Shown here in pieces: positions 7,250 through 14,901 of a stretch of 64,000 nucleotides of DNA (the first letter of the stretch is position 1; each line of letters begins with the position of its first letter). The translations under genes and the position numbers were made by a program. The DNA comes from Butyricicoccus_A sp945486175 (GTDB lineage Bacteria > Bacillota > Clostridia > Oscillospirales > Butyricicoccaceae): NCBI GenBank assembly GCA_945829445.1, contig CALZUY010000003.1, positions 1 through 64,000 on the forward strand. The letters run 5' to 3'. The notes beneath the pieces are model-generated. The model was not told where the DNA came from and searched no databases. It was given only the letters and a program-made list of their open reading frames with translations.

Positions 7250-8539
7250 TTATGCCGCGTCGTCATCCGCCTGAATGGTGGAATAGAAACGCTCGCGGTC
7301 GACCAGGCCGCTCTGATGCGCGATGATGGTTGTGCAGACGGCGTCGCCCGTGATGTTGACAGCGGTGCGCGTCATGTCGAGGATGCGGTCGATGCCCATG
7401 ATGAGGCCAATTGCTTCGACCGGCAGGCCGACGGAAGCGAATACCATGGACAGCGTGACAAGGCCGACGCCCGGAACGCCCGCGGTGCCGACAGAGGCGA
7501 GTGTTGCGGTGAGGATGACGGTCAGATAGTCCGCACCGGACAGGTCAATGCCGAACGCCTGTGCCGCAAAGACAACTGCGACACCCTGCATGATGGCGGT
7601 GCCGTCCATATTGATGGTTGCGCCGAGCGGAATGGTGAACGAGCTGATCTTGCGCGAAACCCCCAGCTTGACATCCAGCGTTTCGGTGGACAGCGGAATG
7701 GTCGCATTGGAGGTCGCTGTCGAGAACGCGAACGCCATGACCGGGAAAAATTTCTTGAGGAAGACAATCGGATTGAGTCCGGTTGTGATTTTGAGCAGGC
7801 CCTGGTACACGACAAGGCACTGGATGGCCAGCGCGATCAGGACGCCGAGCATGTATTTGATCAGCGGGACAAATGCGCTGAAGCCGATGCCGGAGAAGGT
7901 CTTTGCAATCAGGCAGAAGACGCCGATCGGTGCGACATACATGACTGCGGAGGTCATCTCCATCATGATATCATTGCACTGCGAGACAAAATTACTGACG
8001 AGGTTTGCGCGCTCTCCCAGCTTTGCCAGCAGGATACCGACAAACAGTGCAAAGAAGATGATCTGCAGCATCGTGCCGTTGGCAAGCGAAGCCACCGGAT
8101 TTTCCGGAATGATGTTGAGCAGTGTGTCCGCGACGCTGGTGGACTCCGCAACGGTGGTCTCCTGCGCCTGAATGGACGAGGTATCCAGGCCGATGCCCGG
8201 ATTGATAATATTTGCGACGCCGAGTGCGACGGAAATTGCCAGTGCGGTGGTCAGCAGGTAGAACAGCAGTGTTTTGATGCCGACCTTGCCGAGGCTCTTT
8301 GTGTCGCCCATTGCCATACTGCCGCAGATCAGCGAACAGAAGACCAACGGAACAACAAGCATCTTCATCAGGCGGAGGAAACCGTTGCCCACGACATAAA
8401 ACACGCCGTTTACAATGATGGTGTCACGCACGTAACCCTCCGGTACAAAATAGTGCATGATGATGCCGCATATACAGCCGAGAATCAGCGCGATGAAGAT
8501 TTTGGTCGTCAGACCGAGCTTTTTCTTTTCTTTTTTCAT
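7250..8539 (-). CDS. DAACS dicarboxylate/amino acid:cation symporter
   Basis: This protein of about 429 aa belongs to the glutamate transporter (GltPh/GltT/TcyP) family. Visible are GATINMDGTAIMQG (unwound TM7 substrate site), SVGTAGVPGVGLVTL (HP2 loop) and DRILDMTRTAVNITGDAV (TM8 substrate residues). It should import a dicarboxylic amino acid or cystine with Na+ or H+. Two adjacent ATGs exist. The second (8539) is preferred because AGGAGG lies only 2 nt before the first but 5 nt before the second. It follows the RmlD-like gene by 14 bp and shares its promoter. Confidence 0.9.
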   Translation of the reverse strand: MKKEKKKLGLTTKIFIALILGCICGIIMHYFVPEGYVRDTIIVNGVFYVVGNGFLRLMKMLVVPLVFCSLICGSMAMGDTKSLGKVGIKTLLFYLLTTALAISVALGVANIINPGIGLDTSSIQAQETTVAESTSVADTLLNIIPENPVASLANGTMLQIIFFALFVGILLAKLGERANLVSNFVSQCNDIMMEMTSAVMYVAPIGVFCLIAKTFSGIGFSAFVPLIKYMLGVLIALAIQCLVVYQGLLKITTGLNPIVFLKKFFPVMAFAFSTATSNATIPLSTETLDVKLGVSRKISSFTIPLGATINMDGTAIMQGVAVVFAAQAFGIDLSGADYLTVILTATLASVGTAGVPGVGLVTLSMVFASVGLPVEAIGLIMGIDRILDMTRTAVNITGDAVCTTIIAHQSGLVDRERFYSTIQADDDAA

Positions 8540-8553
8540 CATAACCTCCTAAC

Positions 8554-9402
8554 TTACAGGGTGGGATGGAAACCGCATTCCGTCAGGAATTCCGAGAGGG
8601 CATCCTTCCAGTCCTTCGGCTCTTCCATGCCGCTGATGCGCAGCATCATGTTGTCGAGGACGGAATACGCCGGGCGTTCGGAGCCGTCGCCGAGAACCGG
8701 AACCAGATGGATGTCCTTTCCGGTCAGCTTTTTGAGCATTTCCGCGTATTCAAAGCGGGTAACCGGGCCGCCGGTGCAGACCGCGTGATATGTACCGTAA
8801 TAGGATGAGCCGAGCAGCGAGAGAATGACCTTTGCCAGCTCCTTTGCACTGGTCGGTACGGCAATTTCATTGTTGGCGACTTCCAGTTCGTCACCTGCGC
8901 GCAGGAAGGTGTCCACAAAGTCGGAACCGGTGCCATATACCCATGAAGAGCGGATGATGATATGGCGCGCGCACAGGGAGCTGACATACCGCTCACCGGC
9001 GAGCTTGGATTTGCCGTAGATGGAATTTGGCACAGGCATCGGATCAAATTCATTGTACGGCGTGGTACCCTGGTTGCCGAAGACATCGTCGGTGGACATC
9101 TGAATGAGGCAGGCACCGATGCGGGTCGCCGCAACGGCGAGATTGCGCGCACCGAGCGCATTGACATTGTATGCCTGCTCAGGGTTTTGCTCACACAGCG
9201 CCGGGTTGGACAGTGCGGCACAGTTGATGATCGCCGTCGGACGGTTCATGTCGGCATACAGCTGTACATCTGCTGCACGCGTCACATCGACGTCGGTCTG
9301 GTTGGTGCACAGCAGGTGATAACCGTTGCCGGGCAGCAGCTTCTTGAGCGCAGAGCCGACGTGTCCGTCTGCACCTGTGATCCAAATCCAGTTTTTTGAC
9401 AT
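8554..9402 (-). CDS. RmlD-like NAD(P)-dependent sugar nucleotide reductase
   Basis: This 282-aa short-chain dehydrogenase resembles dTDP-4-dehydrorhamnose reductase. It has a Rossmann motif GADGHVGSALKKLLPG near residue 9, STDDVFGNQGTTPYNE, and the catalytic YGKSKLAGE pair (Tyr and Lys). The start at 9402 follows AGGAG in GAAAGGAGCAACC; an in-frame ATG 16 codons upstream lacks a ribosome site. No other rhamnose gene (rmlA, B, C) is nearby, and it leads an operon of transporters. A role in dTDP-rhamnose synthesis is therefore uncertain, and another epimerase or reductase role is possible. Confidence 0.8.
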   Translation of the reverse strand: MSKNWIWITGADGHVGSALKKLLPGNGYHLLCTNQTDVDVTRAADVQLYADMNRPTAIINCAALSNPALCEQNPEQAYNVNALGARNLAVAATRIGACLIQMSTDDVFGNQGTTPYNEFDPMPVPNSIYGKSKLAGERYVSSLCARHIIIRSSWVYGTGSDFVDTFLRAGDELEVANNEIAVPTSAKELAKVILSLLGSSYYGTYHAVCTGGPVTRFEYAEMLKKLTGKDIHLVPVLGDGSERPAYSVLDNMMLRISGMEEPKDWKDALSEFLTECGFHPTL

Positions 9403-9429
9403 GAGGGTTGCTCCTTTCTCTGAGGAAAA

Positions 9430-9500
9430 TTTCTCCCAAATTGACTGCAAAAAGACGCCCGGCTTCCGTCAATCGACGTGCATGGAACCAAGGCGCCTTG
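9430..9500 (-). terminator. Leader hairpin with U-tract before the RmlD-like gene
   Basis: On the minus strand, roughly GGCGCCTTGGTTCC (5' arm) pairs imperfectly with GGAAGCCGGGCGTC (3' arm) and TTTTTG follows. It lies between the likely promoter at 9515-9520 and the ribosome site, so it could terminate the leader transcript conditionally. Boundaries are approximate. Confidence 0.5.
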
Positions 9501-9514
9501 CTTTTCTGTATTTT

Positions 9515-9552
9515 AGTATAAGTGGAAACGACAGTAACCTACAGGAAACGAC
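9515..9552 (-). promoter_or_regulatory. RmlD-operon promoter with GGAAACGAC direct repeats
   Basis: A TATACT -10 box (minus strand, 9515-9520) lacks a good -35 element. Upstream lie two exact GGAAACGAC repeats (plus strand 9524-9532 and 9544-9552) spaced 20 bp, two helical turns. The longer motif CCTACAGGAAACGAC (9538-9552) recurs with one mismatch at 10774-10788. A promoter without a -35 and with phased direct repeats suggests activation by a response regulator. Confidence 0.6.
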
Positions 9553-9616
9553 GATAAAAATACAATTGGTAACATGCGCCTCCACAGGAAAAGCGCGCGT
9601 GCCGGAGAAATTTACA

Positions 9617-9652
9617 GGGCGTATACGGTGCAGTTTTGCTCCATATACGCCC
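9617..9652 (-). repeat. Inverted repeat after the TPP-like gene
   Basis: A perfect 9-bp inverted repeat (GGGCGTATA / TATACGCCC) lies 25 bp beyond the stop codon of the TPP-like gene. No U-run follows, so it may be a weak terminator or an mRNA 3'-end stabiliser. Confidence 0.5.
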
Positions 9653-9676
9653 GAATCAGAAAAATTGTAAATACAG

Positions 9677-10714
9677 TCAGATCTTTGCCGGACAGCTGAT
9701 GATGCACGGATGGCCGGCACGCAGTGCGCGCTGGAGCAGGGGGATCAGCTGAATCGCACTGGAAACGGTGAGGACCGGGACACCGAAGCCGCTCAGATCA
9801 GGGGCCTGTCCGGGGCGGTGGAGAACCAGCACGGCAGCCGGTGCGTGCAGCTGCTGCATGGCATCGAAATCGCTGCGTTTCAGGCCATCGGGATCGGTGA
9901 TGGCGAGCACATGTTTGTCCGGCTTTGCCAGTTTTGCGGCAGCGGCGCCGATGACAGCGGTACCATGCGAACGGGTGAACAGGCAGGTATCCGGCTGATA
10001 GCAGTCATAATATCCCATGACCCAGTTTTCTGCCGCGCCTGCATCGGTAATCAGGATATCGTCGAGTGCAAGGCAGTAGCGCACATCAAACAGCACCTTT
10101 TCCGGGCACATCGGGAACGAAAGGTTGCGGCCGAACGCCATGTCGCGCTGGAATAATTCCTTGCCGGTGCGCACGGCTGTGTTCCGCATGGATTTCTGGT
10201 GGCACAGACTGCGGATGCGGTTGAGCGCTTCCGCCAGCGTGCAGGCAGTGCCTTCCCGTGCGTTTTCCAGATACATGACCGGGCAGGACGCATGCAGCTC
10301 CCACAGCTCTGCGGCGGTGTCCAGCGCAAGGATGAAGTCCGCGCTGTCGATCAGCTTCTGGCATTCCTCGGAGGCGCCGAGCGTGCAGACGGCATACCGG
10401 CGGTCACATGGAATGATTCCCTTTGCTTTATCCGTGTAGATGACAGGAATGTGCATATCCTCCGCCAGACGGGACAGCGCGTCGCCGGCCTGTGCACGGA
10501 CAGACGAATAGCCCGCGACGATAACCGGGCGGTGTGCGGCATTGATATGTGCAGCGGCGTCCGCAGCGAACTGTACAGAGAGGGAAAACAGATTTTTATC
10601 ATAGCTGGCACCGGTCAGGCGGGAGGCCAGCTGCTCCATGACAGCAGTCTGTTCCGCAGACAGTGCAGGCAGGGTCTGATTGCTTTTATTCATCCATAAA
10701 TCCATGATACTCAT
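9677..10714 (-). CDS. Degenerate TPP-enzyme-like protein lacking the PYR domain
   Basis: This protein of about 345 aa aligns with the middle and C-terminal (TPP-binding) domains of acetolactate-synthase-type enzymes. HRPVIVAGYSSVRAQAGDAL with IPVIYTDKAKGIIP matches the central domain. DDILITDAGAAENWVMGYY and HGTAVIGAAAAKLAKPDKHVLA match the PP domain. The N-terminal PYR domain with its catalytic Glu is absent, and the Mg-diphosphate GDG...N motif reads TDPDG without the Asn, so catalysis is unlikely. The start at 10714 is chosen because GAGG lies 7 nt upstream. It is a single gene on minus with a promoter motif shared with the RmlD-like operon. A non-catalytic or sensory role is an inference. 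Confidence 0.65.
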   Translation of the reverse strand: MSIMDLWMNKSNQTLPALSAEQTAVMEQLASRLTGASYDKNLFSLSVQFAADAAAHINAAHRPVIVAGYSSVRAQAGDALSRLAEDMHIPVIYTDKAKGIIPCDRRYAVCTLGASEECQKLIDSADFILALDTAAELWELHASCPVMYLENAREGTACTLAEALNRIRSLCHQKSMRNTAVRTGKELFQRDMAFGRNLSFPMCPEKVLFDVRYCLALDDILITDAGAAENWVMGYYDCYQPDTCLFTRSHGTAVIGAAAAKLAKPDKHVLAITDPDGLKRSDFDAMQQLHAPAAVLVLHRPGQAPDLSGFGVPVLTVSSAIQLIPLLQRALRAGHPCIISCPAKI

Positions 10715-10760
10715 CTCTCTCATCCTCTTTCTCTAACGCACCTCATTACTTTCTGTTATC

Positions 10761-10788
10761 AGTATAGAACCGCCCTACAGAAAACGAC
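10761..10788 (-). promoter_or_regulatory. Promoter of the TPP-like gene with shared motif
   Basis: A TATACT -10 box (minus, 10761-10766) has no clear -35. CCTACAGAAAACGAC at 10774-10788 (plus strand) matches 14 of 15 bases of the motif at 9538-9552. Relative to the -10 it is displaced about 10 bp, one helical turn, from either repeat of that promoter. Confidence 0.55.
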
Positions 10789-10895
10789 ACCAACCTATGC
10801 GGAAAAACAGTGGGAAAGTTGCACAAAAATCGCATTCTGAAATTTGCATTATGAGGGAAATATGTCAGTTATGAAACCAAAGAAGCAGATACGCC

Positions 10896-11762
10896 TTACA
10901 CTGTGATGCGGGAGAGAATGCCCTCCATGAATTTTTTGGTGTTGATTTTGCCCTGTTCCTCGCGCGGATTGCGGATGTGCTTCATTTCCTGCTGTACCTG
11001 GCGGAAATCGAACAGCAGCGCGGCATATTCGGTGAATACGCTGTCATAGTAATCGGCACAGCCGATCTGCGCGATGGTGGAAAGCGATTTCTGGATGGTG
11101 CGGCGGATGCGCTGTTCCAGTGCACGCTGTGCCGCATCGCTGTCCTTGCCGCGGGACTGGCACACGGCGCTGTAAATTTCCTTGAGCTGGTACGGCTCAC
11201 GTGATTCGCGCCGGTGTGCAATGATTTTGAGCAGCACGGCCTGGATGTCTTCAATACCGGCCGTGCCGATCAGGCCGAGGTCGCGGAAAATGTCGCTCAG
11301 CTTTGCCTCGATGGACAGCGGCTGAGGTTTCTCCGATTCCTCCGGCATGGCAAGCACCGTTCCGCGGATGGTATTCATCGCCTGTTTGAGGTGCACAAGC
11401 TCCATTGCGGAGCGCAGCACACTGACCACTTCAATGGCATTGATCGGCTTGCTGAGAAAGAACAGGATACCTGCCTCATAGGCGCGGGAAATCATCTGCC
11501 GGTCGCTGATCTGGGACAGCATGACGCATTTTCCGGCAAAGCCGGCGGAAACCAGCTGGCGCACAATGGTGACGCCGCTGGTGACAGGCAGCATCATGTC
11601 CAGCAGTACGATGTCGGGCTGGTAGAACAGCACCTCGCCGACTGCGCTTTCTCCGCTGTGCAGGACGCATACGACGCGCCCAAGCCCGTTGCTGCGGATG
11701 AGCAACTCAAGCATTTTGCAGACGGCAGGGTCGTCATCGATAATTAGAAAGGTTTTATCCAT
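10896..11762 (-). CDS. Response regulator, GlnL/YcbB type
   Basis: This 288-aa protein has an N-terminal receiver (about residues 3-118) with acidic IIDDDPAVC, the phospho-acceptor Asp in IVLLDMMLP and the Lys in LSKPINAIEV. The C-terminal part (about 150-280) fits the YcbB DNA-binding domain: LSDIFRDLGLIGTAGIEDI, YQLKEIYSAVCQ and LEQRIRRTIQKSLSTIAQIG. In B. subtilis the GlnK/GlnL pair activates glutaminase and a glutamine transporter. It overlaps its sensor gene by 8 bp, so the two are co-transcribed. Nearby candidate targets are the AGCS symporter and the motif-bearing promoters at 9.5 and 10.8 kb. Confidence 0.88.
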   Translation of the reverse strand: MDKTFLIIDDDPAVCKMLELLIRSNGLGRVVCVLHSGESAVGEVLFYQPDIVLLDMMLPVTSGVTIVRQLVSAGFAGKCVMLSQISDRQMISRAYEAGILFFLSKPINAIEVVSVLRSAMELVHLKQAMNTIRGTVLAMPEESEKPQPLSIEAKLSDIFRDLGLIGTAGIEDIQAVLLKIIAHRRESREPYQLKEIYSAVCQSRGKDSDAAQRALEQRIRRTIQKSLSTIAQIGCADYYDSVFTEYAALLFDFRQVQQEMKHIRNPREEQGKINTKKFMEGILSRITV

Positions 11763-12999
11763 GTGTTACAACCCCCTTTTCCCAGCTATGTGCAAGCGGA
11801 AGGCGGACAGTGAACACCGTGGTTTCGCCGGAAGCGACCTCGATGGTACCGCCTGTCCGGTCAACCGCATTTTTGACATGGCACAGGCCAATGCCATCGG
11901 AGGCCTTGCCGGTCTGCGGATCGAATTTTGTGGAAAAGCCCGGGCGGAACAGCAGCGGGAGGAGGTCATCTTCAATGCCGCTGCCATCGTCGGATACTGT
12001 CAGCGTCAGGGTGTCTTCCGACACAGCTGCGCGCACATCAATGTGCCCGTCTGTGCCGCAGGCATCGACGGAATTGGAGATCAGATTGTTCAAAATAGTG
12101 AAAATATCGAAATAATGCTCAATTTCCGCATCGCCCGCGCAGGAGAATGAGATGCTGATATTTTTATCGGTCATTTCCTGCCGACGCACCGTGCTGTCCT
12201 GTAAGATACGGAAGATGTCGTGCAGGTGCAATGTATGCTCATGCTCAATTTCATCCGTCAGTGTCTGCAGCCCGCTGATGACGCGGTCACAGTCTTTTTG
12301 AATCTCATGCGTGCGGTTGGACAGTGCGAGTACAGCCTGGGAAACCTGCGGATCCTCGGCACTTTCATACATGGCATAGCCGTCGCGCACCAGTGCCTCC
12401 AGATCATCTGCAGTCCGGGAGAGGTAAAACACTTCCGAATGGATGCTGGCAGCGAGCTGGTTCAGGCGCGCATAGCGTTTCTGGTGCTCCTCCTGCACAA
12501 TATACAGCGTCTGGCGGGAGTAAAAGACATGCATAACCCAGACGAGTACCGCGCGAACCAGCGCCGTGAGCAGGATCAGTTGTATGCCGCTGACTGACAG
12601 CTGGCGGAGCAGGAGCAGCTCAGCGACATTGCTGACTGCATCAAAGCAGCACATCACTGCGATTTTGCACAGTGTTTTGGATTGCGGCAGCTGCATGAGG
12701 CGGGAGGCCTGCACAAGCACCGCGAACACGAAATAAAACGTGAAGGTGGAATACAGGCTCTGGACTGCATTGCCGCCGGAGGAAAGCACAAGCAGTGCGC
12801 GAAGGACGGCGGTCAATGCACCGGTCAGGACGGTGAAGGCAAACGGGTGGAAGTTTGTCCCGTGGAGCAGAACCAGCTCCAGGCAGATCACGCCTGCTGA
12901 AACGACAAACACCGAGTCGGGCGATGGGCAGATATAAATCTGGCCGAGCACTGCGACAATCAGTGCATATAAAACATAGAGCTTCCGATTGGATTTCAT
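11755..12999 (-). CDS. Sensor histidine kinase, GlnK/YcbA type
   Basis: This 414-aa kinase has about six N-terminal membrane helices (residues about 8-180), then a helical dimerisation region containing the candidate phospho-acceptor His in SIHSEVFYLSR. The HATPase domain shows NNLISNSVDA (N box), DDGSGI (G1) and GIGLCHVKNAV (G2). The start at 12999 follows AAAGGAG; an ATG 14 codons upstream lacks one. No separate sensor domain is visible, so the signal is probably read through the membrane part, perhaps with the neighbouring transporter. It overlaps the response regulator gene downstream. Confidence 0.88.
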   Translation of the reverse strand: MKSNRKLYVLYALIVAVLGQIYICPSPDSVFVVSAGVICLELVLLHGTNFHPFAFTVLTGALTAVLRALLVLSSGGNAVQSLYSTFTFYFVFAVLVQASRLMQLPQSKTLCKIAVMCCFDAVSNVAELLLLRQLSVSGIQLILLTALVRAVLVWVMHVFYSRQTLYIVQEEHQKRYARLNQLAASIHSEVFYLSRTADDLEALVRDGYAMYESAEDPQVSQAVLALSNRTHEIQKDCDRVISGLQTLTDEIEHEHTLHLHDIFRILQDSTVRRQEMTDKNISISFSCAGDAEIEHYFDIFTILNNLISNSVDACGTDGHIDVRAAVSEDTLTLTVSDDGSGIEDDLLPLLFRPGFSTKFDPQTGKASDGIGLCHVKNAVDRTGGTIEVASGETTVFTVRLPLAHSWEKGVVTHG

Positions 13000-13029
13000 G
13001 GGGACTCCTTTGCATGTGGGATTTTTTTC

Positions 13030-13058
13030 AGTGTAGCACATTTTTTCGGGAAGGTAAA
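13030..13058 (-). promoter_or_regulatory. Promoter of the two-component operon
   Basis: On the minus strand TTTACC and TACACT are separated by 17 bp, ending about 31 bp before the kinase start codon. Confidence 0.65.
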
Positions 13059-13140
13059 CGCATTTGCTTCCCGGAAGCTGGGAAGAACGGGTCAGGAGCA
13101 GGGAAAATATGGAAAGGTTCTACCATTTTCGGATTAGATA

Positions 13141-13169
13141 TTGTCAAAGAAAGGAGTATGTGATATCAT
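13141..13169 (+). promoter_or_regulatory. Promoter of the glycine-riboswitch transcript
   Basis: TTGTCA (13141-13146) and TATCAT (13164-13169) are separated by 17 bp. Transcription from about 13176 would begin just before the hairpin and aptamer. Confidence 0.65.
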
Positions 13170-13179
13170 TGTAACTCGA

Positions 13180-13356
13180 CAGCAGGCGGAAACGTGCCTG
13201 CTGCTCTGGAGAGCTTCATGGGGAGGCAGATTTCCCTATGAACGCCGAAGGTGTAAGGCGGCAGATGCCGCTGATCTCTCAGGCAAAAGGACAGAGCACA
13301 ATATCTTTGTCTTTTCTCCAAGAGTCGAAACAAACCGTTTCGGCTTTTTATTTTTT
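13180..13356 (+). ncRNA. Glycine riboswitch, single aptamer, with terminator
   Basis: The aptamer (13204-13296) carries the family's conserved blocks: GGAGAG, CGCCGAAGG, and CTCTCAGGCAAAAGGACAGAG split across 13276-13296. A small hairpin (13180-13187 pairing with 13196-13203) abuts its 5' side, like the 'ghost' helix that accompanies singleton glycine riboswitches. Downstream, arms 13324-13331 and 13337-13344 form an intrinsic terminator ending in a U-rich tract. The gene starts at 13381. Glycine should set the balance between termination and readthrough. The 13000-13380 gap holds only this element and two promoters. Confidence 0.93.
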
Positions 13357-13380
13357 ACAAAAATGGAGGAATGAAATCAA

Positions 13381-14829
13381 ATGTTTGCACAGATCAATGA
13401 GGGAATCAAGGTCATTGACGGCTGGGTATGGGGACTTCCGCTGATTGTCCTCATTCTGGTGACCGGCATTTATCTGACCTGCCGTCTGGGCCTGCTCCAG
13501 ATACGGCATCTGCCGCGGGCACTGCGGTATATGGTCAAAAATGAGGAAGGCGGAGAAGGCGAGGTCACGAGCTTCGGCGCGTTATGCACCGCGCTTTCCG
13601 CGACCATTGGCACCGGCAACATTGCAGGTGTGGCAACGGCACTGGTAACCGGTGGCCCGGGCGCATTGTTCTGGATGTGGCTGGCAGCGTTTTTTGGCAT
13701 GGCGACCAAATACGCTGAGGGCCTGCTCGCGGTCTATTACCGCACGGTCGATGAAGACGGACACGCGCTCGGCGGCCCGTTCTATTACATTGAACGCGGC
13801 ATGGGCAGAAAATGGAAGTGGCTTGCGTGCCTGTTTGCCTTTTTCGGCATGTGTGTCGGCCTGTTTGGCATCGGTACATTTACGCAGGTCAATTCGATTG
13901 CCACTGCTGTCACCAACCTGTTTGACCCGAACGCGGCACATACGGTTTCGCTGTTCGGCAACGACTACAGCTATGCGACGATTGTTGCAGGCGTGCTGCT
14001 GACCATCTGCGTGGCACTGGTTCTGCTGGGCGGCATCCGCCGCATTGCGAGTGTATCGCAGGTTGTCGTGCCGTTTATGGCGGTGCTGTACATTGTATTC
14101 TGCCTGGTGCTGCTCATTTACAATTACAAGAGCATTCCGGGCGCACTTGCGCAGATTATTGAGGGCGCATTCAATCCGGCCGCCGTCACCGGCGGTGCAG
14201 TCGGTTCGCTGACCGTTGCAATGCAGAAGGGCATTGCGCGCGGCATTTTCTCCAACGAGGCGGGTCTCGGTTCTGCGCCGATCGCCGCAGCGGCTGCACA
14301 GACAAATGAGCCGGTCCGCCAGGGACTGGTTTCCATGACCGGAACATTCATCGATACCATCATCATCTGCACCATGACCGGCCTGACCATTGTCATCACC
14401 GGCGCGTGGAATGTACCGGGTCTGGACGGTGCACTGGTCACAAGCTATGCATTTGACAACGGCCTGCCGTTCCTGCCGGGCTGGGTGACCTCCGGCGTGC
14501 TCATGCTGTGCCTGGTATTCTTTGCCTTTACGACGATTCTCGGCTGGGATTATTATGGCGAACGCTGCCTGGAATATCTGTCCGGCGGCAGCCATCGTTC
14601 CATTCAGGTTTACCGCTGGCTGTACATCCTTGCGGTATTCATCGGCCCGTATATGACCATTGAAGCGGTCTGGAACATCGCTGATATCTTCAACGGTCTC
14701 ATGGCGCTGCCGAACCTGATTGCACTGCTGTCGCTGAGCGGTGTCATTGTGCGCGAAACGCGCTCCTATTTCGACCGCCTGTGCAGCGGAGATCTGAACG
14801 AGCAGTCGCGGCGTGCGATGAACAAATAA
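13381..14829 (+). CDS. AGCS sodium:glycine/alanine symporter
   Basis: This 482-aa membrane protein of the alanine/glycine:cation symporter family has about 11 hydrophobic segments. Signatures are SFGALCTALSATIGTGNIAGVATAL near residue 64, GPGALFWMWLAAFFGMATKYAE, and GIFSNEAGLGSAPIAAAAAQ near 285. It imports small neutral amino acids with Na+. The glycine riboswitch in its leader points to glycine (or alanine) as the substrate. It is divergent from the GlnK/GlnL-like pair, whose B. subtilis counterpart also adjoins an AGCS transporter. A bidirectional terminator follows. Confidence 0.93.
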   Translation: MFAQINEGIKVIDGWVWGLPLIVLILVTGIYLTCRLGLLQIRHLPRALRYMVKNEEGGEGEVTSFGALCTALSATIGTGNIAGVATALVTGGPGALFWMWLAAFFGMATKYAEGLLAVYYRTVDEDGHALGGPFYYIERGMGRKWKWLACLFAFFGMCVGLFGIGTFTQVNSIATAVTNLFDPNAAHTVSLFGNDYSYATIVAGVLLTICVALVLLGGIRRIASVSQVVVPFMAVLYIVFCLVLLIYNYKSIPGALAQIIEGAFNPAAVTGGAVGSLTVAMQKGIARGIFSNEAGLGSAPIAAAAAQTNEPVRQGLVSMTGTFIDTIIICTMTGLTIVITGAWNVPGLDGALVTSYAFDNGLPFLPGWVTSGVLMLCLVFFAFTTILGWDYYGERCLEYLSGGSHRSIQVYRWLYILAVFIGPYMTIEAVWNIADIFNGLMALPNLIALLSLSGVIVRETRSYFDRLCSGDLNEQSRRAMNK

Positions 14830-14853
14830 AAAATATCTATGTGACGGAAAAGC

Positions 14854-14885
14854 AAACGGGCGGAACCTGCGGGTTCCGCCCGTTT
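14854..14885. terminator. Bidirectional terminator, AGCS gene / tex
   Basis: A 14-bp perfect stem, AAACGGGCGGAACC and its complement, closes a 4-nt loop. T-rich flanks lie on both strands between convergent genes. Confidence 0.88.
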
Positions 14886-14901
14886 TGTATGTCTGAAACA
14901 G

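Noticed and set aside
7247..8788. Plus-strand open frame of 513 codons
   Set aside because: It lies antisense to the DAACS gene and runs into the RmlD-like gene; the composition is typical of a shadow frame.
13090..13180. Second (tandem) glycine aptamer upstream
   Set aside because: None of the conserved aptamer blocks is present; only a short hairpin and the promoter are found.
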